Shown: positions 18,459-29,080, numbered from the stretch's first letter. The stretch: 64,000 nucleotides of DNA from UBA4408 sp002389785 (GCA_035438985.1 DAORJK010000001.1:496001-560000), one strand, 5' to 3'. The notes: generated from the sequence alone by a model not told the origin. Made by a program: numbers and translations.

Positions 18459-19493
18459 ATGAAACTAAAACTAAAAATTTCTATCCTTGCTCTGATAATT
18501 TATACTAATTTAAGTGCAACTGTTATAACAGTTAACAATACCCTAACCGGTGCTGGTCAATTTACACAAATTGATCCTGCAATTACTTCTGCAGCGGCAG
18601 GTGATACTATTTATGTTAGTGGCAGTGCAAGTGCTTACAACAATTGTACTATAACCAAGAGTATAACTTTACTTGGACCGGGGACCTTTTCTTCAAAACA
18701 AAATAGTTTTCCTGCCTCTATTGGTGAAATTACTTTTTCCAGCAATGTTTCTAATGTAACTATTGCGGGTTTTAAAATAACCAATAGTATATATGTAAGT
18801 AAATTCACAGTATCGCTAAATTCAAATATTAATAATGTAACAATTAGGAATAATTCATTCCCTGCAGGTGCCTTTGGACTTTACTTTAATGCCTTGTCTA
18901 ATTCTTCCAACTTTTTAATAAGTGGAAATATTTTGGGTTCGGTTGATTTTTCAATGAATCCGAACCCTAATGTTAGTAACATTACACTTGAAAACAACAT
19001 TATTAATGGATACATCAATAGCCTTGTTTGCAATAATAGTTTGATATCAAATAATGTATTTTATAATAACTCAAATGCTTTTAATGCAACCATTACAAAT
19101 GCAACCATTCAAAATAATATCTTTTACAATGCACACCCAAGTAACTTTACAAGCGGTTGTACCTTCTTAAATAATCTAACTTATTCAACTAGTTTAACCT
19201 ATCCCACACTTAGTGGAACAGGCAATATTGATAATGTAAACCCACTTTTTATTAATGTTGGAACTACGGGAGGATATGTTGCCACCTATGATTTTAGATT
19301 ACAAAATTCGTCACCTGGTCACAATGCTGGTAACGATGGTAAAGATTTAGGAATTTATGGAGGAAGTGCATTTGTAGCACTTTCTGGAGAAACATATAAT
19401 ATGCCCGTTGTACGTCAAATGACTATTACCAACACGAATGTTTCTCAAAATGGCAATTTAAATGTAAATGTAAGAAGTACGAAATCGAGATAA
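18459..19493 (+). CDS. Secreted parallel beta-helix protein, tandem paralogue 3
   Basis: The protein is 344 residues. The signal peptide MKLKLKISILALIIYTNLSA is followed by TVITVNNTLTGAGQFTQIDPAITSAAAGDTIYVSG and beta-helix rungs (VTIAGFKITNSIYV, VTIRNNSFPAG, ITLENNIINGYI, LISNNVFYNNSNAF, TIQNNIFYNAHPSN). The ending MPVVRQM...VSQNGNLNVNVRSTKSR matches the two preceding genes. The three genes are separated by only 25 and 57 bases and probably arose by tandem duplication. The mature N-terminus is TVxTVNN rather than Gln, unlike most secreted proteins in this window. Function unknown. Confidence 0.75.
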   Translation: MKLKLKISILALIIYTNLSATVITVNNTLTGAGQFTQIDPAITSAAAGDTIYVSGSASAYNNCTITKSITLLGPGTFSSKQNSFPASIGEITFSSNVSNVTIAGFKITNSIYVSKFTVSLNSNINNVTIRNNSFPAGAFGLYFNALSNSSNFLISGNILGSVDFSMNPNPNVSNITLENNIINGYINSLVCNNSLISNNVFYNNSNAFNATITNATIQNNIFYNAHPSNFTSGCTFLNNLTYSTSLTYPTLSGTGNIDNVNPLFINVGTTGGYVATYDFRLQNSSPGHNAGNDGKDLGIYGGSAFVALSGETYNMPVVRQMTITNTNVSQNGNLNVNVRSTKSR

Positions 19494-19536
19494 TAATAAC
19501 TTATCCTATTTAGACCAATCTATAAAAAAATATAGC

Positions 19537-21894
19537 ATGAAAAAATCTATACTTCTAGCACTGCTTGTTGTTTCTAATTTGATTGCACCAGGACAACAAA
19601 TTATTAAAGCTGAATACTTTTTTGATTCTGACCCGGGAATTGGACAAGCTACAAGCTTTGTAATTAATACTCCAGCCGACTCTGTTGATTTTGGCCTAAC
19701 TATTCCAGTAAGTTCATTAAGTAATGGATTACATAACTTATATGTTCGTACCCTCAACGATAGTGGTGTTTGGAGCTTATCAGAAAATCGCTTGTTTTTT
19801 GTTAAGAAAACGATCGTTTCTGCTAACATTGTTGAAGCCGAATATTTTTTTGACAGCGATCCTGGAGTTGGCCAAGGAACACAAATAAGTGTGGGTACTT
19901 CGGCTGATTCTATAGATTTTTATTCTACAATTTCTGCGAGTGGGTTAAATCTTGGATTACACAATTTATATATCCGCACCAAAAATAGTGATGGGATCTG
20001 GAGCCTTGCCGAAAACCGCTTGGTAAATGTGTTTTATAATTCAACAAACAATCAAATTGTATGGAGTGAATACTTTTTTAATAACGACCCGGGTGTTGGA
20101 AATGGCGTGGGTTCTGCAGTTCCTGTGCCGGGAGATTCTGTTGAATATACAACAACAGCATCAGTATTAAGCTTATTGAGCGGTAGCAATATTATTTATG
20201 AACGAACTAAAAACGCAGATGGCATTTGGAGCTTGAGTGAAGGAAGAGCTTTTAACATTTGCGCCGTATTACCGGATGCTTCCTTTTCGGTTGTTAATTC
20301 TTGTCAGGACAGTATTACTCAATTTATTAATTCTACTACAGGCTATGATGGAAGTACGGTGTTCTCATGGGATTTTGGAGATGGTTCACCTATTTCAAAT
20401 TCATTTAATGTGAGTCATCAATACACTGTTTACGGACCTCACACGGTTACTTTTATTGCCAGCAATGGCCCCTTGTGTGCTGATACAGTAATTACGACTA
20501 TCCATATCGATTCTCCTGCCGCAGGAAGTGCAGTCTTGGTTGGACCCTCCAGTTTTTGCGTCAATACCCCAAGCAAATTGCAAGGAACTATTATTAATGC
20601 CACGAGTTGGAAATGGCTAGACGGTGATTTTGAATTGGTAGGTACTGATAGTAGTTTTTATCCACAAAGAACAGATTCCTATTGGCTAAGAATTTTTACA
20701 GGGTGCGACACAGTTGTTCAGGGACCTTTTTTTGTTACAGTATTTCAATTACCCGATACCGCCGGAGTAATTAATGGGTTAACTAATCCGGCTGCCTGTG
20801 TGAACCAAAATAATTTTAGTTATAGTATAGCACCTCTCAACAATGCAACCGGCTATGTGTGGAATTTACCAGCATTGGCAACTATTGTCGGCAACAGCGA
20901 CACAACTTCTATTGTGGTTGATTACAGTGCTTATTCAGTAAGTGGAAATGTGAGTGTGAGTGGCGTAAATTCTTGCGGAACAGGAGTAGCTGCTAACTTA
21001 CCAATAATTTTTAAGCCTATACCTGTGGTACAAATATGCAGTGCTACTGTTGATTCTGCAACACAGAAAGTTTTAATAAGTTGGCAAAAACCTAGCGAAA
21101 CCTACATTAATGGTTATGTAATTTATAGAGAAACACCTCCTCTTTCGGGCAACTATATGAATATTGATACCGTTGACAATACTCAGTCTAGTTCGTATTT
21201 AGACATTAATTCATTGCCGAGTATTGATGCCGTTTCGTATAAGATTGGCTGCCTGGATAGTTGTGGAAACATTGCCAGCATTAGTGGTGCATTTTATCAT
21301 CAAACAATTTTTTTAAATGGTACCATCAACTGGGGAGGTGTTCCTAAATTATATTGGAATGAATATGTAGGTATTAACGACCCCAACCGTTACTACCTTG
21401 TGCTGCGCGACACTTCGGGGAATGGACCATTTACTGACACACTTGCCATTCGATATCCGGGCAATTTAACCTTTTCGGATGTAAGTGCGGCCAACTTGCA
21501 AAATAGTCGCTATGTAATTGCATTGATGGCGGATATCAATTGCAACCCAAGTTTGCGAACCATGACCACAAAAAACACCTCGCGCTCGAATATTAAAAAT
21601 AAAGCAGCAATGCCTCCAGATGGCATAAATGAATCAATACAAAAAGACAGGGCAGAAATTTACCCCAATCCTGCAAAGGATATGGTGAATTTGACACTTT
21701 ATTCAAATCAAAAATACACACAGGTAAAAATATGCGATGTGTTGGGGCAGCAGCTCTATTCAAAAGAAATAGCCATCCAATCTGAAAATAAATTTACCTT
21801 ACAAATACCTCTTGATAAATTTAGTCCGGGGATTTATTTTTTGAAAGTAGAAAATGAAAAATATACTCAACTTTTTAAACTACACCATGAGTAA
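19537..21894 (+). CDS. T9SS type A protein with three EYFFDSDPG repeats and a PKD domain
   Basis: This is a 785-residue secreted protein. The signal peptide ends near APG before Gln. Three repeats of about 70 residues begin near residues 25, 98 and 174: AEYFFDSDPGIGQ, AEYFFDSDPGVGQ and SEYFFNNDPGVGN. Each ends with a segment like LHNLYVRTxxxxGxWSLxENR. I do not recognise a named domain for this repeat. A PKD domain (FSWDFGDGSP) spans about 247-320. A PKD-like/Ig domain (AGVINGLTNPAACVNQNNFSY) and the two FN3-like segments follow (YINGYVIYRETPP, KLYWNEYVGINDPNRYY). The TSRSNIKNKAAMPPD signature and a type A CTD (AEIYPNPAKDMVNL ... FSPGIYFLKVENE) end it. A surface display role is inferred. Confidence 0.82.
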   Translation: MKKSILLALLVVSNLIAPGQQIIKAEYFFDSDPGIGQATSFVINTPADSVDFGLTIPVSSLSNGLHNLYVRTLNDSGVWSLSENRLFFVKKTIVSANIVEAEYFFDSDPGVGQGTQISVGTSADSIDFYSTISASGLNLGLHNLYIRTKNSDGIWSLAENRLVNVFYNSTNNQIVWSEYFFNNDPGVGNGVGSAVPVPGDSVEYTTTASVLSLLSGSNIIYERTKNADGIWSLSEGRAFNICAVLPDASFSVVNSCQDSITQFINSTTGYDGSTVFSWDFGDGSPISNSFNVSHQYTVYGPHTVTFIASNGPLCADTVITTIHIDSPAAGSAVLVGPSSFCVNTPSKLQGTIINATSWKWLDGDFELVGTDSSFYPQRTDSYWLRIFTGCDTVVQGPFFVTVFQLPDTAGVINGLTNPAACVNQNNFSYSIAPLNNATGYVWNLPALATIVGNSDTTSIVVDYSAYSVSGNVSVSGVNSCGTGVAANLPIIFKPIPVVQICSATVDSATQKVLISWQKPSETYINGYVIYRETPPLSGNYMNIDTVDNTQSSSYLDINSLPSIDAVSYKIGCLDSCGNIASISGAFYHQTIFLNGTINWGGVPKLYWNEYVGINDPNRYYLVLRDTSGNGPFTDTLAIRYPGNLTFSDVSAANLQNSRYVIALMADINCNPSLRTMTTKNTSRSNIKNKAAMPPDGINESIQKDRAEIYPNPAKDMVNLTLYSNQKYTQVKICDVLGQQLYSKEIAIQSENKFTLQIPLDKFSPGIYFLKVENEKYTQLFKLHHE

Positions 21895-21924
21895 AAATAG
21901 TTCTAACAATTAAACCTCAATCCT

Positions 21925-24900
21925 ATGAAAAAAAATTACCTCATCTTATTGTTGCTAATTTTTGTTCAACTTAATTTGTATGCTCAAGATGTAACAATTC
22001 CAGATTCAATATTTAAAGCTGCACTGGTTGGCAATTCCTTAATTAATACTAATGCTGATGCTGAAATACAGATAAGTGAAGCGAGTGCTTTTACCGGTGG
22101 TATTTATGTTGGCGGTATGGGAATTAGTGATCTAACTGGGATTGAGGAATTTGTTAGCCTAAGTTATTTAAATGTAAACAACAATTTGTTAACCAGTTTG
22201 GATGTTACAAATAATTCGCAATTAATTCAACTTACTTGCTATTCTAATCAACTCGATACATTAATACTCAGCCCAGATACTTTGCTTACCTATTTAGAAT
22301 GCTCTTATAATAACTTGCGTGGAATTGATGTAAGTGGGTTTCCAGAATTGCAAAATTTGTATTGTTACAACAATCAACTTACCAGCCTGGATTTGAGTCA
22401 AAATTTTTTAATCACAAATTTAAACTGCAGTTTCAATTCAATTCAGCTACTCGATTTAAACAACAATTTAAGTTTAAACTATTTAGTTTGTTCTTCTAAT
22501 TTACTCACAAATCTAGACTTGTCTTCCTTATTATTTATAACTCATGTAGAGTGTTCGGATAATGCATTAACCAATATTACCTTTTCAAATTTAAGTACCA
22601 ATTTATCGGAAGTATATTGTTCGAATAACCAATTAAGTAATATAGCTATTAGTGGTGCAATAAGTTTGTTTGAATTGGATTGCTCAAATAACCTACTCAC
22701 TGCAATTGATTTAACAGGAATAACGCAAGTAAATTATTTAATATGTTCAAATAATCAAATTACCTCCTTACTACTTCCAGTTTTTTATAATTTACATTGT
22801 GAATCAAATGCATTAACAAGCCTTGATTTTTCCGGCAATTCACAGTTGACCGAACTGAATTGCGCAAATAATAATTTAACCAGCTTAAATATTCAAAATG
22901 GAAACAATATCAACCTTTATATTTTTGATGCTACTGCCAATCCTTTTCTGAGCTGCGTGCAGGTCGACGATACTTCTTTTATGAATTTAAATTGGCTTAA
23001 TGCCATTGATACAAATGCCGTTTATGATTTAAACTGCACAGCTTGCACAGTGCCTATTCCTGATTCTATTTTTAAAGCAGCATTAATTGCCAACACAGCA
23101 ATAAATTTAAATGCTAACAACGAAATTGAATGTACTGAAGCAAGTGCTTATACCGGTGCCATTAATGTTCCTGCATCTAGTATTTCAAACTTAGCAGGAA
23201 TTGAATATTTTACGTCGCTTACCGTACTTGATTGTTCCAACAATTTATTAACCTCTTTAGATGTTTCAGCAAATACACAACTAGTAGAACTAAATTGTTC
23301 CGTAAATCAATTGAGTTCAATTTCAATTAGCACGAATACCTTACTTGAAACACTTTATACAGCTTACAATCCAATTACAACACTTGATTTATCGGCAAAC
23401 CCAAACTTGTTATATGTTATCGGTAACAACAGTCAATTAACTAATATTGACCTTAGCTTTAATCCGAACTTACTGGGTTTTGTGTGTTCAAGTAACCAAT
23501 TAACAGGCTTGGATATTTCGAACAATGCTAATTTAACTGAAATTAATTGTGATGATAATTTACTTAGCTCATTGGATGTTTCTCATAACAGCCAATTGTC
23601 TGTATTAACTTGTTCATACAATCAAATAGATAGTCTCAATATTTCGCTTAATCCATTAATTACGAATTTGAATTGCAAAAACAATTTGCTCACCTATTTG
23701 AATATGCAAAATGGGTCAAATAATTTATTGTCGAATTTTGATGCTACGCAAAACCCTTCATTAACCTGCATTCAGGTGGATGATACCAATTACATGAACA
23801 CTACTTGGAATAATGCCAAAGATGCTAGTGCTAACTATAGCATAAATTGCGGTTGCCTGCTTCCTACAACTGCAGGGGCTATAACGGGTTTGCAACAAGT
23901 TAGCGCCTGCATTCAGCAATTAAGCATTACCTATAGTGTCGCTCCTATTGCAAACGCAACAAATTATGTTTGGAATTTACCCCCCTTAGCCAGTTTTGTT
24001 GGCAATCCTGATAGCAGTAGTATTACTGTTGATTATTCAGCCTATTCAAGTTCGGGCAACATTACCGTATATGGTACAAATTCATGCGGAGCAGGTTCAG
24101 CAGCTAGTTTACCCATCACTTTTACACCAATTCCGGAAGTGCAAATTTGCTACGCCACAGTAGATTCAGCAACTCAAAACGTAGAAATTTTTTGGCAGAA
24201 ACCTCTTGAAACTTACATCAATGGCTATGTAATTTATAGAGAAACTCCGCCGGGTTCGGGAAATTATTTGAATATTGATACAGTTGACAATACTTTGTTT
24301 AGTTCCTTTTTAGATGTAAATTCTTCTCCAAGCATCGATACTTTATCCTACAAAATTGCTAGCCTAGATAGTTGTGGGAACATTGGTGATATAAGTGCAG
24401 CCTCTGATCACAAAACTATTTTTTTAAACGGGACACAAGGTTGGGGTGGAACAGCCAAATTATACTGGAACGATTATGTAGGTATTACCGATCCTAATCG
24501 CTATTACTATGTATTACGGGATACCACCGGCAACGGTCCATTTGATGACACATTAGCCATACGATACCCGGGTAGTTTAAATTATACTGATATTACATCA
24601 GCTGCTTTCCCAAGTTGTCGGTATGTTATAGCTATGATGGCCGATATAAATTGCAACCCTAGTTTTCGCACATTGTTGAGCAAAAACACATCACGTTCGA
24701 ACATAAAAAATCGGGCGGCAATGTTACCGGATGCAGTTCAAAATGCGCCAAAATCTGACCTACTAGTAATGTATCCCAATCCTGCCAAAGAGCAAGTAAA
24801 TTTGGTATTTAATTCAATTCCTAAAAATACCATTATAAAAATTACTGATGTTTTAGGTCAAGTTGTGTTTACTAAATTAATTGAGACAACAACTTCATCT

Positions 24901-25005
24901 AAAACAATAGTTCCAGTTTTATTGCAATACATTCATGCTGGAATTTATGTTGTTACAATACAAAATGAAAATTTATTTCAATCGATTAAATTGAACGTTG
25001 AATAA
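21925..25005 (+). CDS. T9SS type A leucine-rich-repeat protein with a duplicated LRR module
   Basis: This is a 1026-residue secreted protein. The signal peptide ends LYA before Gln. Two homologous modules start IPDSIFKAALVGNSLINTNAD (near residue 22) and IPDSIFKAALIANTAINLNAN (near 376). Each continues into SDS22-like LRRs with the consensus LxCSxNxLTxLDLSxNxxL and ends in an SCxQVDDTxxMNxxWxNAxD cap. An Ig-like domain, two FN3-like segments, the KNTSRSNIKNRAAMLPD signature and a type A CTD (VMYPNPAKEQVNL ... IHAGIYVVTIQNE) follow. LRRs imply binding of a protein or glycan ligand; none can be named. It lies 30 bases after the EYFFD gene, and the C-terminal halves of the two are nearly the same. 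Confidence 0.86.
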   Translation: MKKNYLILLLLIFVQLNLYAQDVTIPDSIFKAALVGNSLINTNADAEIQISEASAFTGGIYVGGMGISDLTGIEEFVSLSYLNVNNNLLTSLDVTNNSQLIQLTCYSNQLDTLILSPDTLLTYLECSYNNLRGIDVSGFPELQNLYCYNNQLTSLDLSQNFLITNLNCSFNSIQLLDLNNNLSLNYLVCSSNLLTNLDLSSLLFITHVECSDNALTNITFSNLSTNLSEVYCSNNQLSNIAISGAISLFELDCSNNLLTAIDLTGITQVNYLICSNNQITSLLLPVFYNLHCESNALTSLDFSGNSQLTELNCANNNLTSLNIQNGNNINLYIFDATANPFLSCVQVDDTSFMNLNWLNAIDTNAVYDLNCTACTVPIPDSIFKAALIANTAINLNANNEIECTEASAYTGAINVPASSISNLAGIEYFTSLTVLDCSNNLLTSLDVSANTQLVELNCSVNQLSSISISTNTLLETLYTAYNPITTLDLSANPNLLYVIGNNSQLTNIDLSFNPNLLGFVCSSNQLTGLDISNNANLTEINCDDNLLSSLDVSHNSQLSVLTCSYNQIDSLNISLNPLITNLNCKNNLLTYLNMQNGSNNLLSNFDATQNPSLTCIQVDDTNYMNTTWNNAKDASANYSINCGCLLPTTAGAITGLQQVSACIQQLSITYSVAPIANATNYVWNLPPLASFVGNPDSSSITVDYSAYSSSGNITVYGTNSCGAGSAASLPITFTPIPEVQICYATVDSATQNVEIFWQKPLETYINGYVIYRETPPGSGNYLNIDTVDNTLFSSFLDVNSSPSIDTLSYKIASLDSCGNIGDISAASDHKTIFLNGTQGWGGTAKLYWNDYVGITDPNRYYYVLRDTTGNGPFDDTLAIRYPGSLNYTDITSAAFPSCRYVIAMMADINCNPSFRTLLSKNTSRSNIKNRAAMLPDAVQNAPKSDLLVMYPNPAKEQVNLVFNSIPKNTIIKITDVLGQVVFTKLIETTTSSKTIVPVLLQYIHAGIYVVTIQNENLFQSIKLNVE

Positions 25006-25144
25006 ATTATGTGAAATTGCTTTAGCGTTGGAAATAGAATAATTTTAACAGCAATCCGTTTTGAATTAAATTGCATATAAATTATTCTAGTGAATTGGGA
25101 ATAAACATCTTATTAAGATTGGTAAATTAAAAAACTGTAAAAAA

Positions 25145-28100
25145 ATGAAACGTTTTATAACACACAATCTTATTCATAAATCAGTAATCCTATTGTTTGG
25201 GCTAATGTTTCTTTTCAATGAAACTTTATTAGCAAGTTATATCCCTGTGCTAGTTAAAGGATTTAATGAAGATGTTATTGCGGAAGGTACAGGTTCTCCT
25301 GTTTTTTCTACAACTGCAGATGCAGACAATTCTGGTTACTTTTTTATTGATAGCACCTTTAGACATAGCATATCTGATTCGACTTCAAATTATTATTTAC
25401 CAGCTAATCGCAAAATATTTAGCCAATCTACTCCCAACAATATATTTGAGCTACAGCCTTACGATGACGATAATTCACTTCGTTTAGACCAAAACAATCA
25501 GAACGGAGAACTTACATTTGTAGTACCTCAAAGTGCTTTCACTTTATTTTTGTTGGCTACTGCCGCAAATGGATCAGCAAATTGCGACATCACAATTACA
25601 TTTACAGATAATTCAACAGCAAATTTTAATAATCGAATCATACAAGATTGGTATGGAGGAAATCCATTTGCGATACAAGGAATTGGAAGAACTTTTTTAA
25701 GTGCTCCCGACCCTTTTTTAAATGCTATTAATCCACGACTTTATGAAGTAACTTTGCCCATAAATTCTACTCAGTTAATTAAGAAAGTGGAATTTGCAAA
25801 ATCAAATACATCCAGTGTTCTTCATATTTTTGGGGTAAGTATTTCTCCTCGTTCACCTTATTGTGTTTCTGGAAGTTCTGCAAGCTCCGATAGGTTAGAT
25901 ATTGGCAATGTTACGTTTGGAGGTTTGAATAATGGAAATTCACTCCCGCCAACCAATAATGTTACTGCTACTAATTCATACAGTGATTTTACAAATTTGC
26001 CGCCAGAAAATTTTACTCAGGGTTCCATCTATCCCTTTTCAATTAGTCAAATAACAAAATTTGGAACAAGTGGATTTAATAAATTTGCAACTTATATCGA
26101 CTATAATCGGGACAGTATTTTTGATGAGCTTTATGAAAAAATTTTAGAAGGAAACATATATGGAGGAAGTGGAATATACCATTTTGATACTAGTTTAAGC
26201 ATTTCATTAAATGCAAGCATTGGAATTACCAGGATGCGAGTTGTATTATTTGAAGAAACTGAAAATAGTCAGGCTTGCGGAATATACTATAATGGCGAAA
26301 CCGAAGATTATACCATTAACATAGTTGCCGCACCACTTTGCTCCGGAATTCCATTTTCAGGACTTGCTTCATCTAGTGATTCTAGTGTCTGCATGGATAC
26401 TTTGTTTCATTTAAAACTCATTGGAAACACTTTAGCTTCAGGCATTTCGTATCAATGGCAAAGCTCTATTGATAGTACAAACTGGATAAACATCAACGGC
26501 GCAAACTATGATGAATTATATACCCGATTAAATACTGAAAATTTATACAGATGCGTTACTACATGCAACAACAATTTACTTAAAGACACTTCAACGATTG
26601 TAAAAATTAGTTTAAATAATTTTTATTCTTGTTATTGCAATTCTTCAGCAAGTTATAATAACAATTCAATAAATATTGGTAATGTAACATTTGGCAATCT
26701 CAATAATGGAATTGATACAGTTAAACTGAACAATCCAACAGCTATAAATAACTATTCAGATTTTCGAAATTTAAGCCCAATATCATTCCAACAAGGTATC
26801 AGTGATTCAATTTCGATTACCCTTATTTCGAATGATAATAATTTACCAGAATGCATCATATCACTATTTATTGACTACAATCAAGACACTATTTTTGATC
26901 CAACCACAGAATGTGTTTTTAAAGCTCTAAGTAACAATTTACCAAAAGGTAATTGCAGGAAAGGTCGGATTACAATTCCTTTTTCTTCGCTTCCAGGTAC
27001 AACTGGTATGCGGGTCATAGCAAGTACTTACAGCTACTTAACACCAAACCCATGTGGGAATATATTTGAAGGAGAAGTTGAAGATTATTTAATAACAATT
27101 GTACCAGCTCCCATTTGTATGGGTGCTCCAATAGCAGGAAAAGCAGTTTCTTATTTGACGGATGTTTGCATAGGTGAAAAAAATGACATTCACTTAGTAA
27201 ATGTGCAAAGTACGAGTGGATTAACTTATCAATGGCAACAATCTTTCGATTCAATTATATGGCAAAACATTTCATTTGCGAACGATTCTGTATTGCAAAT
27301 TATTCAATCAAATACAAGTTACTTTCGCTGTGCTATTTCCTGTGGCGCAACTAACACTTCTTTTTCTCAAAGTATTAAAATGGCTATTCGGCCTAGTACC
27401 CTTTGTTATTGTAGTAATAATTTAGGTGGTGAATCACTCCCTGCTCGAAATTTTATAAATCATGTCTCAGTTATAGGCACATCCCTGAATAACTTCTCTG
27501 CTGAATCTCCTTTCATAAATGGAAGTTCAATTACCCTTTTTCCAACTTCACCAAATACTACTTGCAAAATGTATCGCGATAGCAGTTATTCACTTATCGT
27601 ATCGACTACAGGTAATATGACTATTTCGTGCTGGATTGATTTTGACAGAAATGGTATTTTTAATTCAAATGAATGGTTCTTAATAACCGCTTCAGGAATT
27701 ACAGGTGTAGCGGATACAATAGAAATTGTTGTTCCTTCTTCAGCAAAACCAGGACTAACAGGAATGCGCATTCGTGCCGGCGCAGATGAAATTATTAATG
27801 ATTCAACTAGCGCTTGTTCACTTTTTTATGGAGAATACATTTCAGGAGAAATTGAAGATTATTTTATTACTTTACAATGTATTGCCCCGGCAGATAATGC
27901 AGGAATAATTACGGGTAGTGATTCGCTCGTTGCGTGTTTAAATCAAAATAATATTTCTTATTCGATCCCACCTCTTAACAATGCCGAGAAGTATATATGG
28001 AATATACCTTCGGGTGCTACATTTATTGGAAATGCGGACACTAATTCAATACATCTTAATTTTGCAACTAATTTCTCTGGTGGATTAATTAGCGTATTTG

Positions 28101-29035
28101 GTAGCAATAACTGCGGCGATGGACAAGCCTCCTTCTTGCCAATCTATTTTAAACCAGTACCAAGTGCCGAAATTTGTTTTGCTATGGTTGATTCGAGTAC
28201 ACAAAATGTATTGCTTACATGGGAAAAACCGTTGGAAACCTACATTACTGATTATATTATTTACCGCCAAGTTGGGAGTGTCTTTAGCATTATTGACACA
28301 GTGTCTAATTTATCATTTAGTAGTTATTTAGACACCGGATCACATCCCATACTTCAATCAGAGAAATATAAAATAGCTGTGATTGACAGTTGTGGAAATG
28401 TAGGAGATATTAGTACTGCTTATAGTCACAACAGTATCAATTTATATGGAAGTATTCAACCCGGAGGTGTTGCCAAGCTATATTGGAATGATTATTCTGG
28501 TAGTGTTGACAGCAATAGATATTTTAATTTATTGCGTGACACTTTAGGAAATGGAGCATTTAATGATACAATCGCGAAAGGCATATTACCTGCCAGTTAT
28601 ATGAATGCTACGGATACTACAGCAGCAAATTTTCCTCAGTGCCGATATGTTGCGGAAATGATTTCTTTTAACAATTGTGCACCCAGCCTGCGTTTATCAC
28701 AGATTCTTGTAAACAGAATCCGTTCAAATATAAAAAATAGAATTGCTTTAATTGACAGCATCATATTTAATGGAAACATCAACACAACTCCCTTAGTTGC
28801 ATCGATTCAATTGTTTCCTAACCCTGCAAAAAACAAATTAACTCTGAAAAACTTAAACCATTTTGAAGATTATTCTGTACGACTTTATACTACTATTGGT
28901 AAAACAATTCTATCCAATCAAATTCACAAAAAAAATAGTTTTGAAATGAATGTCGAAAACCTACCAGCTGGATTCTATTTTTTATTGCTTCAGGGTATTG
29001 AAAAAAATCACATTTTCAAAGTTCAAATTGAGTAG
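25145..29035 (+). CDS. T9SS type A protein with three GEVED domains
   Basis: This is a 1296-residue secreted protein with a signal peptide ending near residue 30. A beta-rich N-terminal domain lies at about 30-240. GEVED domains run near 315-390 (YIDYNRDSIFDELYE ... GETEDYTINIV), 574-650 (FIDYNQDTIFD ... GEVEDYLITIV) and 827-905 (WIDFDRNGIFNSNEW ... GEIEDYFITLQ). They are separated by Ig-like spacers with paired cysteines (SYQWQSSIDSTNW, TYQWQQSFDSIIW). The C-terminal cassette is present but more diverged than in its neighbours (RIRSNIKNRIALID), followed by a type A CTD (IQLFPNPAKNKLTLKN ... LPAGFYFLLLQG). The acidic loops of GEVED suggest metal binding. Ligand unknown. Confidence 0.85.
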   Translation: MKRFITHNLIHKSVILLFGLMFLFNETLLASYIPVLVKGFNEDVIAEGTGSPVFSTTADADNSGYFFIDSTFRHSISDSTSNYYLPANRKIFSQSTPNNIFELQPYDDDNSLRLDQNNQNGELTFVVPQSAFTLFLLATAANGSANCDITITFTDNSTANFNNRIIQDWYGGNPFAIQGIGRTFLSAPDPFLNAINPRLYEVTLPINSTQLIKKVEFAKSNTSSVLHIFGVSISPRSPYCVSGSSASSDRLDIGNVTFGGLNNGNSLPPTNNVTATNSYSDFTNLPPENFTQGSIYPFSISQITKFGTSGFNKFATYIDYNRDSIFDELYEKILEGNIYGGSGIYHFDTSLSISLNASIGITRMRVVLFEETENSQACGIYYNGETEDYTINIVAAPLCSGIPFSGLASSSDSSVCMDTLFHLKLIGNTLASGISYQWQSSIDSTNWININGANYDELYTRLNTENLYRCVTTCNNNLLKDTSTIVKISLNNFYSCYCNSSASYNNNSINIGNVTFGNLNNGIDTVKLNNPTAINNYSDFRNLSPISFQQGISDSISITLISNDNNLPECIISLFIDYNQDTIFDPTTECVFKALSNNLPKGNCRKGRITIPFSSLPGTTGMRVIASTYSYLTPNPCGNIFEGEVEDYLITIVPAPICMGAPIAGKAVSYLTDVCIGEKNDIHLVNVQSTSGLTYQWQQSFDSIIWQNISFANDSVLQIIQSNTSYFRCAISCGATNTSFSQSIKMAIRPSTLCYCSNNLGGESLPARNFINHVSVIGTSLNNFSAESPFINGSSITLFPTSPNTTCKMYRDSSYSLIVSTTGNMTISCWIDFDRNGIFNSNEWFLITASGITGVADTIEIVVPSSAKPGLTGMRIRAGADEIINDSTSACSLFYGEYISGEIEDYFITLQCIAPADNAGIITGSDSLVACLNQNNISYSIPPLNNAEKYIWNIPSGATFIGNADTNSIHLNFATNFSGGLISVFGSNNCGDGQASFLPIYFKPVPSAEICFAMVDSSTQNVLLTWEKPLETYITDYIIYRQVGSVFSIIDTVSNLSFSSYLDTGSHPILQSEKYKIAVIDSCGNVGDISTAYSHNSINLYGSIQPGGVAKLYWNDYSGSVDSNRYFNLLRDTLGNGAFNDTIAKGILPASYMNATDTTAANFPQCRYVAEMISFNNCAPSLRLSQILVNRIRSNIKNRIALIDSIIFNGNINTTPLVASIQLFPNPAKNKLTLKNLNHFEDYSVRLYTTIGKTILSNQIHKKNSFEMNVENLPAGFYFLLLQGIEKNHIFKVQIE

Positions 29036-29080
29036 ACATTGATTAAAACAATTATTTTTATCTCCGTAAATACATAAAAA

